The notes under the pieces: generated by a model | Told to the model about the DNA's origin: nothing | What the model saw: only the letters and a program-made list of their open reading frames with translations | Databases searched by the model: none | Made by a program: the position numbers and the translations under genes | Assembly: GCF_000281065.1 (NCBI RefSeq) | Contig: NZ_AKKK01000009.1 | Coordinates: 62,001-126,000, forward strand | DNA from: Arthrobacter sp. M2012083 | GTDB lineage: Bacteria > Actinomycetota > Actinomycetes > Actinomycetales > Micrococcaceae | Direction of reading: 5' to 3' | DNA length: 64,000 nt | Shown: piece after piece, positions 44,829 to 52,350 of the stretch | Numbering within the stretch: the stretch's first letter is position 1 | How the letters are laid out: each line of letters begins with the position of its first letter

Positions 44829-44889
44829 CTTGCGGGGCCCGCTCTGCACCCTAAAACCCACGCAAACCCTGCAAAACAGGCCTCACAAC
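44829..44889. repeat. 61-bp palindromic element, copy 3
   Basis: Nearly identical to copy 2 (differences at the first base and one G to A in the right arm), 12 bp after it. It ends 27 bp before the next gene. Together they make a recent tandem duplication. Confidence 0.85.
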
Positions 44890-44916
44890 GCTTAGGGAGC
44901 GGCGTAGGCTTTCCCC

Positions 44917-46374
44917 ATGACTGCCGAGAGCTCCCGGGAATTCGACGTAATCGTGATCGGCGCGGGCGCCGTAGGGGAAAACGTGGCGGACCGGGTGGTT
45001 CGCGGCGGCCTGACGGCGGTGATTGTCGAGAGCGAATTGGTGGGTGGTGAGTGCTCTTACTGGGCGTGCATCCCGTCCAAGGCGCTCCTCCGTCCGGGGA
45101 GTGTGCTCCACGCTGCCCAAGTGGTGCCGGGAGCGAAGGAAGCGATCACGGGAACGATTGATGCCGAGGCCGCACTGAAGCATCGGGATTGGTTCACCAA
45201 CAATTGGCAGGACGGCAGCCAGGTTGAATGGCTGGACAGCGCAGGCATTGAGTTGATCCGTGGACGCGGCCGCGTTACAGGCCCGCGCGAGGTCCAGGTG
45301 GAGGGGCTCGACGGCAACAGCTACGCACTGAAGGCCCATCATGCCGTGGTGATCGCGACAGGTTCAACCCCTACCATTCCGGACATCAAAGGCTTGAAAG
45401 ACATACCCGCCTGGACAACCCGCGGCGCCACGGCGGCAAAGGAAATTCCCAAGCGTCTTGTGGTGCTCGGCGGCGGTGTGGCGGGCGTGGAAATGGCGCA
45501 GGCATTCGCCCGGCTCGGTTCGGATGTCACGTTGATCGCCCGCGGCCGCTTGCTGAGCAGCTACCCGGAGGAAGCTGCAAATCTGGTCCTGGCAGGGCTT
45601 CGGGCCGACGGCGTCGCTGTGCATCTGCACACCGACGTGAAGAAAACGCAGAAGAACGACGACGGCACAGTGACGGTCACGTTCGACGACAAAACCGCCA
45701 CCGCCGACAAACTACTGGTCGCGTCCGGACGGCACCCCGCTTTGGCCAATCTGGGCCTGGAAAATGTGGGAGTCGAAGCACAGGACGGCAAGCCCCTCCA
45801 GCTCACAACCGATGCCAGCGGACTCGTCGAGGGCCCGGCCAGCGACGGCACCAGTGGGCTTTGGCTCTACGCCGCCGGGGATGCCGCTGGCAAAGTGCTG
45901 TTGACCCATCAGGGAAAGTACGAGGCCCGCGCCACGGGCGATGCGATCGTCGCGCGGGCAACCGGCAAACTCACCGGCACCCCGAAACCATGGAGCCCAT
46001 GGGCCCACACGGCGAACGACCATGCCGTCCCCAGCGTTGTCTTCACCGATCCCGAAGTGGCATCGGTGGGCCCAAGCCTTGAGCAGGCACTCTTGCAAGG
46101 CAGGAACGTCACCGGCGTGGAACTTCCCATCGACGTGTCCGGCTCCCAATTGCACTCTCCCGACTACAAAGGCTGGGCGCAGCTAGTGGTGGATGAGGAC
46201 CGGAAAGTGATCCTGGGCGCTACCTTCGTAGGCCCCGGCGTCGCCGAGCTCCTCCACTCTGCAACCATCGCGATCGTGGGCGAAGTCCCATTGGACCGCC
46301 TCTGGCACGCAGTTCCGTCCTATCCGACCATCAGTGAAGTATGGCTGCGGCTCCTGGAGAAGTACGGCCTCTGA
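44917..46374 (+). CDS. NAD(P)/FAD-dependent disulfide oxidoreductase family protein
   Basis: A 485-residue pyridine nucleotide-disulfide oxidoreductase. The FAD motif is 'VIVIGAGAVGENVADRVV' (11-28), the redox pair Cys46/Cys51 is in 'GGECSYWACIPSKALL', the second Rossmann motif is 'LVVLGGGVAGVEMAQAF', and the C-terminal part has 'HAVPSYPTISEVW' with the family His. It resembles dihydrolipoyl dehydrogenase and mercuric reductase relatives but no lipoyl enzyme genes are near, so the substrate is open. It follows the nan cluster after two repeats and probably has its own promoter. Confidence 0.88.
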   Translation: MTAESSREFDVIVIGAGAVGENVADRVVRGGLTAVIVESELVGGECSYWACIPSKALLRPGSVLHAAQVVPGAKEAITGTIDAEAALKHRDWFTNNWQDGSQVEWLDSAGIELIRGRGRVTGPREVQVEGLDGNSYALKAHHAVVIATGSTPTIPDIKGLKDIPAWTTRGATAAKEIPKRLVVLGGGVAGVEMAQAFARLGSDVTLIARGRLLSSYPEEAANLVLAGLRADGVAVHLHTDVKKTQKNDDGTVTVTFDDKTATADKLLVASGRHPALANLGLENVGVEAQDGKPLQLTTDASGLVEGPASDGTSGLWLYAAGDAAGKVLLTHQGKYEARATGDAIVARATGKLTGTPKPWSPWAHTANDHAVPSVVFTDPEVASVGPSLEQALLQGRNVTGVELPIDVSGSQLHSPDYKGWAQLVVDEDRKVILGATFVGPGVAELLHSATIAIVGEVPLDRLWHAVPSYPTISEVWLRLLEKYGL

Positions 46375-46399
46375 AAAGTACGAGCTCCAAAAGCTCTAT

Positions 46400-46428
46400 T
46401 TGAACTGACCGGTCAGTTTAGTTAGACT
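46400..46428 (+). promoter_or_regulatory. Predicted promoter of the YhgE/TetR operon
   Basis: TTGAAC (46400-46405), 17-bp spacer, TAGACT (46423-46428). The spacer contains most of a perfect palindrome. The GTG start of the first gene is 35 bp further on. Confidence 0.65.
46403..46418. promoter_or_regulatory. Perfect 16-bp palindrome, TetR-type operator
   Basis: AACTGACCGGTCAGTT is fully self-complementary and sits between the -35 and -10 boxes. Its form is typical of TetR-family operators. The likely ligand is the TetR protein at the end of the same operon (49284-49943). Confidence 0.75.
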
Positions 46429-46462
46429 TTCAGCAGACACCATTTCTGCGAAAGGCTTCATT

Positions 46463-47254
46463 GTGCTGTCCGTACAGCAACTCCAGATCAACGGCCGCCG
46501 GGACGATCTCCTCCCGGCAACATCACTCCAAGTCCGGCGCGGCGAACTCCTGCTCGTGGCCGGAGAGGGCCAGGACCAGCGGACCGCTTTGGCTTTGGCT
46601 CTGAGCGGCCGCATGAAGCCAAGCGACGGCATCCTGAGCTGGGACAACACCACCAAGACCAAAAAGATCCGCCTCGCAAGCGCCTTGGTGGACTCCCCGG
46701 GCGTCAACGAACCCGAGCAGCACCTGAGTGTCCGCGATCTGGTTACCGAAGACCTCTCCCTCATCCCTCGCCGTTACCGTGGCGCCCTCCTGAGCAAGCC
46801 CTGGCTGAAGGTCAACAGCTTCGAGGACATCGCCGGACTCTGGATAGAACAAATTCCGGCCGCCCGCCGGCTCGAACTTCTCACCGCGCTTGCCCTGGCA
46901 GATCCGGCCACCGATCTCCTTGTTGTCGACTCCCCGGATCGCCACAGTGCCGATCCCGAGGCTTGGTTGCCCCGGCTTCAGGCATTGGCGTCCGACGCCG
47001 GGCGGCCCCTTGCCGTCGTCGCCGTCGTGGGTGCCCTCCCGGAGAACTGGACCGGCCCCGCTGCGGTGATCGGCAACTCCGTCTCGCATCCACCTGAACC
47101 GGAAGCGGAACCCGCCCCCGCCCACATCAAGCCAGGCCAGGCCAAGCACGCGGCCGAGCCGGCAGCGGAAGCACCCCACAAGCCTGAAACCTCCGCAGCG
47201 ACCACAGCAGCTGCCAAAACTGAATCCGAAAACCTTCAAAGGACTGCAAAGTGA
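46463..47254 (+). CDS. Degenerate ABC-type ATPase-like protein
   Basis: A 263-residue protein that follows the outline of an ABC ATPase but lacks its catalytic residues. The Walker A position reads 'GEGQDQRTAL' (Lys replaced by Arg and the glycines lost), no LSGGQ signature is seen where 'IPAARRLELLTALALADPA' aligns, and Walker B reads 'LLVVDSPDRHSAD' with Ser in place of the catalytic Glu. The last 50 residues are Pro/Ala/Glu/Lys-rich and probably disordered. GTG start with AAAGG upstream. Its stop overlaps the YhgE/Pip gene start, so the two products probably work together. Confidence 0.75.
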   Translation: MLSVQQLQINGRRDDLLPATSLQVRRGELLLVAGEGQDQRTALALALSGRMKPSDGILSWDNTTKTKKIRLASALVDSPGVNEPEQHLSVRDLVTEDLSLIPRRYRGALLSKPWLKVNSFEDIAGLWIEQIPAARRLELLTALALADPATDLLVVDSPDRHSADPEAWLPRLQALASDAGRPLAVVAVVGALPENWTGPAAVIGNSVSHPPEPEAEPAPAHIKPGQAKHAAEPAAEAPHKPETSAATTAAAKTESENLQRTAK

Positions 47255-49287
47255 CTGTTCTGCGGCTCGCCCGCTCCGAACTCAAGCGCATGACCGGCGG
47301 GCTCCTGCCCAAGCTGACCATCCTCGCCCTGACCATGGTCCCGCTGCTCTACGGCGCCGTGTACCTGTACGCGAACTGGGACCCGTACGGCAACCTGAAC
47401 CAGATCGACGCCGCCTTGGTGGTGGAGGACACGGGAGCAACGTCGTCGGACGGTACTGAGCTGCAGGCCGGCAGGAAGGTGGCCGACAGCTTGGTTGAAG
47501 GCCACGTCTTCAACTGGAAGCAGGTGTCCAGCGCGGAGGACGCAGACGCGGGTGTTCGTACGGGTGAATACGCCTTCGCGTTGCGCATTCCCAAGGATTT
47601 CTCCGCCAACTTGGTCTCGCCCGGCAGCTTCGACGCCGCCAACCAGGCCATGCTGCACGTCACCACCAACGACGCCAACAACTACCTCCTGAGCACCATC
47701 GTGGACAAGCTCACAACAGCCGTACATTCAACGGTGGCCAAGGAAGTGGGCGAGGAAACAGCCAACCAGCTCCTCACCGGTTTCGGCACCATCCATGCCT
47801 CCATCGTGAAGGCTGCTGATGGCGCGTCGGAACTGGCCACTGGCGTCGGGAAACTCAGCGACGGCGCCGCGACACTCCACAGCGGCACCACCCAACTGGT
47901 CACAGGCGCCGACCAACTCGTGGCCGGACAGACCCAGTTGCGGGACGGCGCGGCACAACTGAACACCGGTGCCGGGCAGCTAAGTTCGGGACTGACCGAG
48001 CTCAAGAACGAAACCGCTACCCTACCAACTGATTCGCAGAAACTCGCCGACGGCGCAGCACAAGTAGCCGCAGGAAACGCCGAGCTGAACGCGAAAGTCC
48101 AGGACGTCGTCGGGCAGCTCGAAGCGGCGGACAAAGGCCTCCGCAACCGTGTGGTGGAATCGAACGCACGACTGGTGACTGCGGGTGTCCTGACTCAGGA
48201 GCAGGCCGACAAGGTCCTGGCGGACTTTGACGCCGCCGCAGCATCGAGCCCGGTAACGGACGCGAAGACCAAGATCACTGGTGATGCTGCCAAGATCCAG
48301 CAGCTATCGGACGGTTCAGCTGCCGTCAGTGCCGGAGCATCCAAGCTCGCCGCCGCGACACCAGCCCTGACCGACGCGATCTCGAAGGCTGCCGACGGAG
48401 CCGGACAGCTGAGCACCGGCGCATCAACGTTGGCCGCCGGGCAGCAAACCGCCCTGGACGGGGCCGCCAAGCTCGACGACGGCGCTCGCCAACTGGACAG
48501 CGGCGCCAGCCAGCTCGCCAGCGGCGGAGTCACAGCCTCCGACGGCGCCCACACCCTGGCCACCGAGCTCGCCAAAGGCGCGGGAGACATCCCCAACCCA
48601 AACGATGAACAGAAGAGCAGCGTGTCCAAGGTGATCGCGGATCCAGTGGCGGTGGACAACGTTTCCCAGGCTAAGGCAGGTTCCTATGGCGCCGGGCTGG
48701 CACCATTCTTCCTGACCCTCGCACTGTGGATCGGCGTATTCATGCTGGTCCAAGCCATGCGACCCATCACCCAACGGGCCCTCGCCTCTAACGCCCCCGC
48801 GTGGAAAATCGCCGTCGGAGGCTGGCTGCCATTCTTCGTGGTCTCCGTGCTGCAGGCCACCATCCTCACCCTCGTGGTGAATCTCGGCCTGGGCCTGAAC
48901 CCTGCGCACCCCATAGGGATGTGGCTGTTCATGCTCGCCGCAGTGATGGCGTTCAGCGCGATCATCCAAGGCATCGTGGCGCTCATGGGAACGCCCGGAA
49001 AGTTCGTGGTGCTGATCCTGCTGGTCCTGCAGCTCGTGTCCTCAGGCGGTACGTTCCCGTGGCAGACCACGCCGATGCCGCTCCATGTTGTTCACGAGGT
49101 CCTGCCTATGGGATACGTGGTGACCGGCATGAGGCACCTGATCTACGGAGGTGAGCTCAGCATGATCTGGCCCACCGTACTTGGCCTGCTTGGATACACT
49201 TTGCTGGGAGCGGCACTATCAACGCTCGCCGTCCGCAAGCACAAGATGTGGACCCTTAAGACGCTGAAGCCGGAGATCGCAGTATGA
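47251..49287 (+). CDS. YhgE/Pip family membrane protein
   Basis: A 678-residue membrane protein: one helix near the N-terminus (about 12-35), a long extracytoplasmic region, then about five or six helices (about 475-665). The middle (about 190-440) is full of 'L-x-x-G-A-x-x-L' repeats such as 'LSDGAATLHSGTTQLVTGAD' and should form a long coiled structure. The type is YhgE/Pip (phage infection protein) or the related ABC-2/MmpL-like group; some members export or anchor envelope factors. GTG start overlaps the previous stop; the stop overlaps the next ATG. Confidence 0.88.
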   Translation: MTVLRLARSELKRMTGGLLPKLTILALTMVPLLYGAVYLYANWDPYGNLNQIDAALVVEDTGATSSDGTELQAGRKVADSLVEGHVFNWKQVSSAEDADAGVRTGEYAFALRIPKDFSANLVSPGSFDAANQAMLHVTTNDANNYLLSTIVDKLTTAVHSTVAKEVGEETANQLLTGFGTIHASIVKAADGASELATGVGKLSDGAATLHSGTTQLVTGADQLVAGQTQLRDGAAQLNTGAGQLSSGLTELKNETATLPTDSQKLADGAAQVAAGNAELNAKVQDVVGQLEAADKGLRNRVVESNARLVTAGVLTQEQADKVLADFDAAAASSPVTDAKTKITGDAAKIQQLSDGSAAVSAGASKLAAATPALTDAISKAADGAGQLSTGASTLAAGQQTALDGAAKLDDGARQLDSGASQLASGGVTASDGAHTLATELAKGAGDIPNPNDEQKSSVSKVIADPVAVDNVSQAKAGSYGAGLAPFFLTLALWIGVFMLVQAMRPITQRALASNAPAWKIAVGGWLPFFVVSVLQATILTLVVNLGLGLNPAHPIGMWLFMLAAVMAFSAIIQGIVALMGTPGKFVVLILLVLQLVSSGGTFPWQTTPMPLHVVHEVLPMGYVVTGMRHLIYGGELSMIWPTVLGLLGYTLLGAALSTLAVRKHKMWTLKTLKPEIAV

Positions 49288-49943
49288 ACACCATGGAGCC
49301 GGTTCCTTTCCAGGCAGATTCGCGGGCGGAAGAACACGGCCCCGCGGAGAAGAAACTTCGTCCCGGCCGCACTAACGCCACTAAGCAACGCCTGTTCGAA
49401 GCCTCCATGGAGCTGATCGGCGAGCGCGGCGCTGCGGGCGTGACCGTGGATGAAATCGCGGCCGCCGCCGGGGTGTCCAAGGGGACTGTCTATTACAACT
49501 TCGGCAGCAAGTCCGACCTCATCGCGCAGCTCTTGCGGCACGGTGTGGACATCATGCTGGTCCGGCTCCAGGATGTCCGTGGACAGGCCAACGACCCCCT
49601 GGAATCCATGACCAACATGGTGGGGCAGGCTATGGAGTTTATGGACGATTACCCCTCCTTCGCCCGCCTGTGGGTCAGTGAAAACTGGCGCACTCCCGGC
49701 GAATGGAGTGCCGTGTTTGCCGAGCTTCGCGCTGAGCTCCTGGCCGTGATTGGTTCGGCCGTCGAGAGCGTCGCGTCCGGGTACAAGGTTGACGAGAGCA
49801 TTGCCCGGGGGTCCCTGGAGGCGGCGATTTTCGGAGCGATTTTCGTGGTTGGCCTCGACCGGCAGACGTACAACCCTGAGCGCACCCGCGAGCAGAGCGT
49901 CGCAGCCGTCATGACCATCATGCATGGGTACGTCATCAAGTAG
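49284..49943 (+). CDS. TetR/AcrR family regulator
   Basis: A 219-residue TetR regulator. The HTH (about 30-75) reads 'TKQRLFEASMELIGERGAAG' and 'VTVDEIAAAAGVSKGTVYYN'; the remaining helices form the ligand and dimer domain ('FMDDYPSFARLWVSENW'). The ATG overlaps the stop of the YhgE/Pip gene (ATGA). It probably represses its own operon through the palindrome at 46403-46418. Confidence 0.92.
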   Translation: MNTMEPVPFQADSRAEEHGPAEKKLRPGRTNATKQRLFEASMELIGERGAAGVTVDEIAAAAGVSKGTVYYNFGSKSDLIAQLLRHGVDIMLVRLQDVRGQANDPLESMTNMVGQAMEFMDDYPSFARLWVSENWRTPGEWSAVFAELRAELLAVIGSAVESVASGYKVDESIARGSLEAAIFGAIFVVGLDRQTYNPERTREQSVAAVMTIMHGYVIK

Positions 49944-49956
49944 CCCTACCTAGCCC

Positions 49957-50017
49957 GTTGTGAGGCCCACTCTGCAGGTTCTTATTGGCTCTTAGCGTGC
50001 AGAGCGGGCCCCGCAAC
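49957..50017. repeat. 61-bp palindromic element, copy 4
   Basis: Begins 13 bases after the TetR stop. Left end GTTGTGAGGCCCACTCTGCA, right end TGCAGAGCGGGCCCCGCAAC. Same total length as the others but a different centre. Confidence 0.85.
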
Positions 50018-50066
50018 GGTATCCAACTGCAATGTACGACGGCGTGGCGTGGCCACCTGGTCGGCG

Positions 50067-50723
50067 ATGATTAACCTCATGCGTCACATGGGGAACAGTG
50101 GGAAGCTTGCGGTGGTGTCCGCGTTCGTCTCCCTCGGGCTATTGGTTCTGGCCGCTGTGGTGCTTGAGGAACTGGTGTTGTACCTTTTCCTGGGTTCCGT
50201 GCTGATCTGCTACTTGGCGTCCATCGTGCAGGTCTTCAACCGGCGACGCTACTTAGTGGTCCTCCTCGGCGCAGCGGGGACCAGCCTTTTCATCGGTTGC
50301 AGCATCGCCTTCCTGCGAATGTGGGGCATCGCGTTCAATCAGGACGCCAACGCCTTGGGCAGTGCCGTGAGCACCCAGGATTCAGATATCTACTTCTACT
50401 TGGCCGCCGTGGCAGGGTTTGGGACGCTGGGCGTGCTTTTCCTGGGTGCTGTTGTGCCATCGTTCGGTTCGCGAACTGCAGCTCCCGTTCGACCGCGTCC
50501 GGCTGTTCAGCGCACCCCTTCACCCCGCAAACCTGCTCCGCGTGCAGGAACCCCCACCAAGCGCCCTGCTGCTACGGTCCCGCGGTCGTCCGGCGCAGCG
50601 AAGGCCCCCAGTGCAGCGAAGGCCCCTGCCGTGAAGCGTCCCACTTCCCGTACACCAACCACGGCAGCCAAGCGTCCGGCGTCGAGCGCTTCCACCCCAC
50701 GAAAGCCAGCCCCCAAACGCTAG
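50067..50723 (+). CDS. Small membrane protein with basic Pro/Ala-rich tail
   Basis: About 218 residues, no family recognised. Four hydrophobic segments lie in the first 140 residues ('AVVSAFVSLGLLVLAAVVLE' is the first), followed by an about 75-residue cytoplasmic or extracellular tail rich in Pro, Ala, Lys, Arg, Thr and Ser, with a 'KRPxxxxP' like pattern. The start is uncertain: GTG 50049, ATG 50067 and ATG 50079 are all possible and none has a clear ribosome site. It stands alone between two palindromic elements. Confidence 0.6.
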   Translation: MINLMRHMGNSGKLAVVSAFVSLGLLVLAAVVLEELVLYLFLGSVLICYLASIVQVFNRRRYLVVLLGAAGTSLFIGCSIAFLRMWGIAFNQDANALGSAVSTQDSDIYFYLAAVAGFGTLGVLFLGAVVPSFGSRTAAPVRPRPAVQRTPSPRKPAPRAGTPTKRPAATVPRSSGAAKAPSAAKAPAVKRPTSRTPTTAAKRPASSASTPRKPAPKR

Positions 50724-50742
50724 CTCACCCAACCAACCCTGC

Positions 50743-50803
50743 ATTGCGAGGCCCGCTCTACACGCTTCCACGAGATCTAAACGTGCAAAGCAGGCCCCAC
50801 AAC
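50743..50803. repeat. 61-bp palindromic element, copy 5
   Basis: Begins 19 bases after the membrane protein stop. Left end ATTGCGAGGCCCGCTCTACA, right end TGCAAAGCAGGCCCCACAAC. First of an exact tandem pair with period 74 bp. Confidence 0.85.
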
Positions 50804-50816
50804 GAACCAACCCTGC

Positions 50817-50877
50817 ATTGCGAGGCCCGCTCTACACGCTTCCACGAGATCTAAACGTGCAAAGCAGGCCCCACAAC
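50817..50877. repeat. 61-bp palindromic element, copy 6
   Basis: Identical to copy 5 and 13 bp after it. It ends 16 bp from the stop of the convergent FAD oxidoreductase gene, so the pair separates two convergent transcripts. Confidence 0.85.
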
Positions 50878-50893
50878 GAACCAACCGGGCGGG

Positions 50894-52312
50894 TCAGGAG
50901 TCAAAGCCCAACCCGACGGCGTCGAGCGCTTTGAGGATCAGGTTCCGTTTTCCCTGATTGTGGTCGGCGCGGTCCATGGACCAGCGCGTCAGGTTGATGC
51001 CCAGGGAAGCCAGGGGCTCAGGAGGGAACGGCAAAGGGCGCTTCCGGACCATTTCCACCCGGGTGCGTTCGGTATCCAGGCCGGCCAGGAGATCCAACAG
51101 GACGTCGGCGGCAAATGCCGTGGCACCCACGCCAAGTCCGGTGAAACCTGCCGCGTACGCCACCCGTCCCTTCCGCGCCGTACCGAAGAACGCGCAAAAC
51201 TGCGTGCTGGAATCAATAGGTCCGGCCCACTTGTGCGTGAACTTCAGCCCTTCCAACTGCGGGAAAGTCGTGAAGAAGTGCGAGGCGATCTTCTCCCACG
51301 TCGCGGGCTGGTGCTCGTGCCGCTGGTCCACCCGCCGACCCCAGAAGTAGAGGGCGTCATAGCCACCGAACAGGATCCTGTGGTCCTTGGTCATGCGGTA
51401 GTAGTGGAATTGATTCGCAACATCCCCAATCCCCTGGCGTCGGGACCAGCCGATGGACTCCAACTGTTCCGCGCTAAGCGGCTCGGTCATCAGCGCGTAG
51501 TCATACACGGGCACCGTCATCAGCTGGTTCCGTTTGAGCAGTGACGGAAACACGTTGGTACCCAGGACCACGTTGTCCGCTTCAACGTTGCCTCGTTCCG
51601 TAACAACGGTGACGCCCTGTTCGTGGTCCTTCAGCTCGCGCACACGGGTGTCCTCGTAGATCACCACGCCGAGCTCTGTTGCCACCCGGGCCAGCTCAAG
51701 TCCCAGTTTGTAAGGGTGGACCATCGCCACGGAGTCTTTATGCCAGCGGCCTGCCAGGTAGGTGGGCGAGTTGACCTCTGCCCGCACGGCTTCCTGGTCC
51801 AGGAAGACGCTGCCGGGGCTGTCGTCCTCCCGGAGCCAAGCCACCTGGTGTGGTTCCACGGCAACGTTGAGCTCGCCGGTGCGCTCCCATTCGCAGTCCA
51901 TGCCGTACTTTTCAATGGCTTCCTGCATACGATCCAGGTTCTCCATGCCTAATCGATCGAGCGTTTCCAATTCATCAGGCCAGCGGTTCTTGCCATTCTC
52001 GTGGCCGTGGGTGAGGCTCGCCTCGCAGAAACCGCCGTTGCGTCCCGAAGCCGCCCATGCCACCCGCTCCCCTTCCAGCAGGATCACCGTCCGGCCAGGA
52101 TCGCGTTCCTTGGCGCGCAGCGCCGTCCACAATCCGGTATAGCCGGCACCGACGATCACGAGGTCCGCGGCAGCATCGCCGTCAAGCCGTGGATAGCGCG
52201 TGGCTGAGTCCTTGAGGTGGTCGATCCAGAACGGCCGGTGGGCGGCGCCCTCCAGCGCACGGGATACGACGGCGGCCTGCGGGACATTCCGTTCGAAAAC
52301 GGTGGTATTCAC
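50894..52312 (-). CDS. FAD-dependent amine oxidoreductase (DAO family)
   Basis: A 472-residue flavoprotein of the D-amino acid oxidase/PuuB type. The FAD motif is 'DLVIVGAGYTGLWTALRAKE', followed by 'LEGERVAWAASGRNGGFCEA', where the small-residue loop and Cys are typical of gamma-glutamylputrescine oxidase relatives, and 'AYAAGFTGLGVGATAF' near the C-terminus. GTG 52312 has AGGAG eight bases upstream. Last gene of a six-gene operon after a peptide-type ABC importer. It should oxidise a secondary or primary amine to an imine or aldehyde. Substrate not known. Confidence 0.87.
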   Translation of the reverse strand: MNTTVFERNVPQAAVVSRALEGAAHRPFWIDHLKDSATRYPRLDGDAAADLVIVGAGYTGLWTALRAKERDPGRTVILLEGERVAWAASGRNGGFCEASLTHGHENGKNRWPDELETLDRLGMENLDRMQEAIEKYGMDCEWERTGELNVAVEPHQVAWLREDDSPGSVFLDQEAVRAEVNSPTYLAGRWHKDSVAMVHPYKLGLELARVATELGVVIYEDTRVRELKDHEQGVTVVTERGNVEADNVVLGTNVFPSLLKRNQLMTVPVYDYALMTEPLSAEQLESIGWSRRQGIGDVANQFHYYRMTKDHRILFGGYDALYFWGRRVDQRHEHQPATWEKIASHFFTTFPQLEGLKFTHKWAGPIDSSTQFCAFFGTARKGRVAYAAGFTGLGVGATAFAADVLLDLLAGLDTERTRVEMVRKRPLPFPPEPLASLGINLTRWSMDRADHNQGKRNLILKALDAVGLGFDS

Positions 52313-52350
52313 GGGAATTTCTCCTACTTCAATGGTTAGTCTCTTGCCGG

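Noticed and set aside
46463-47254. Functional ABC transporter ATPase
   Set aside because: Walker A lysine, signature motif and catalytic glutamate are all missing, so it is listed as a degenerate ATPase-like protein.
44756-50877. CRISPR array
   Set aside because: The repeats are palindromic elements scattered at gene ends or in pairs; there are no regular spacers and no cas genes.
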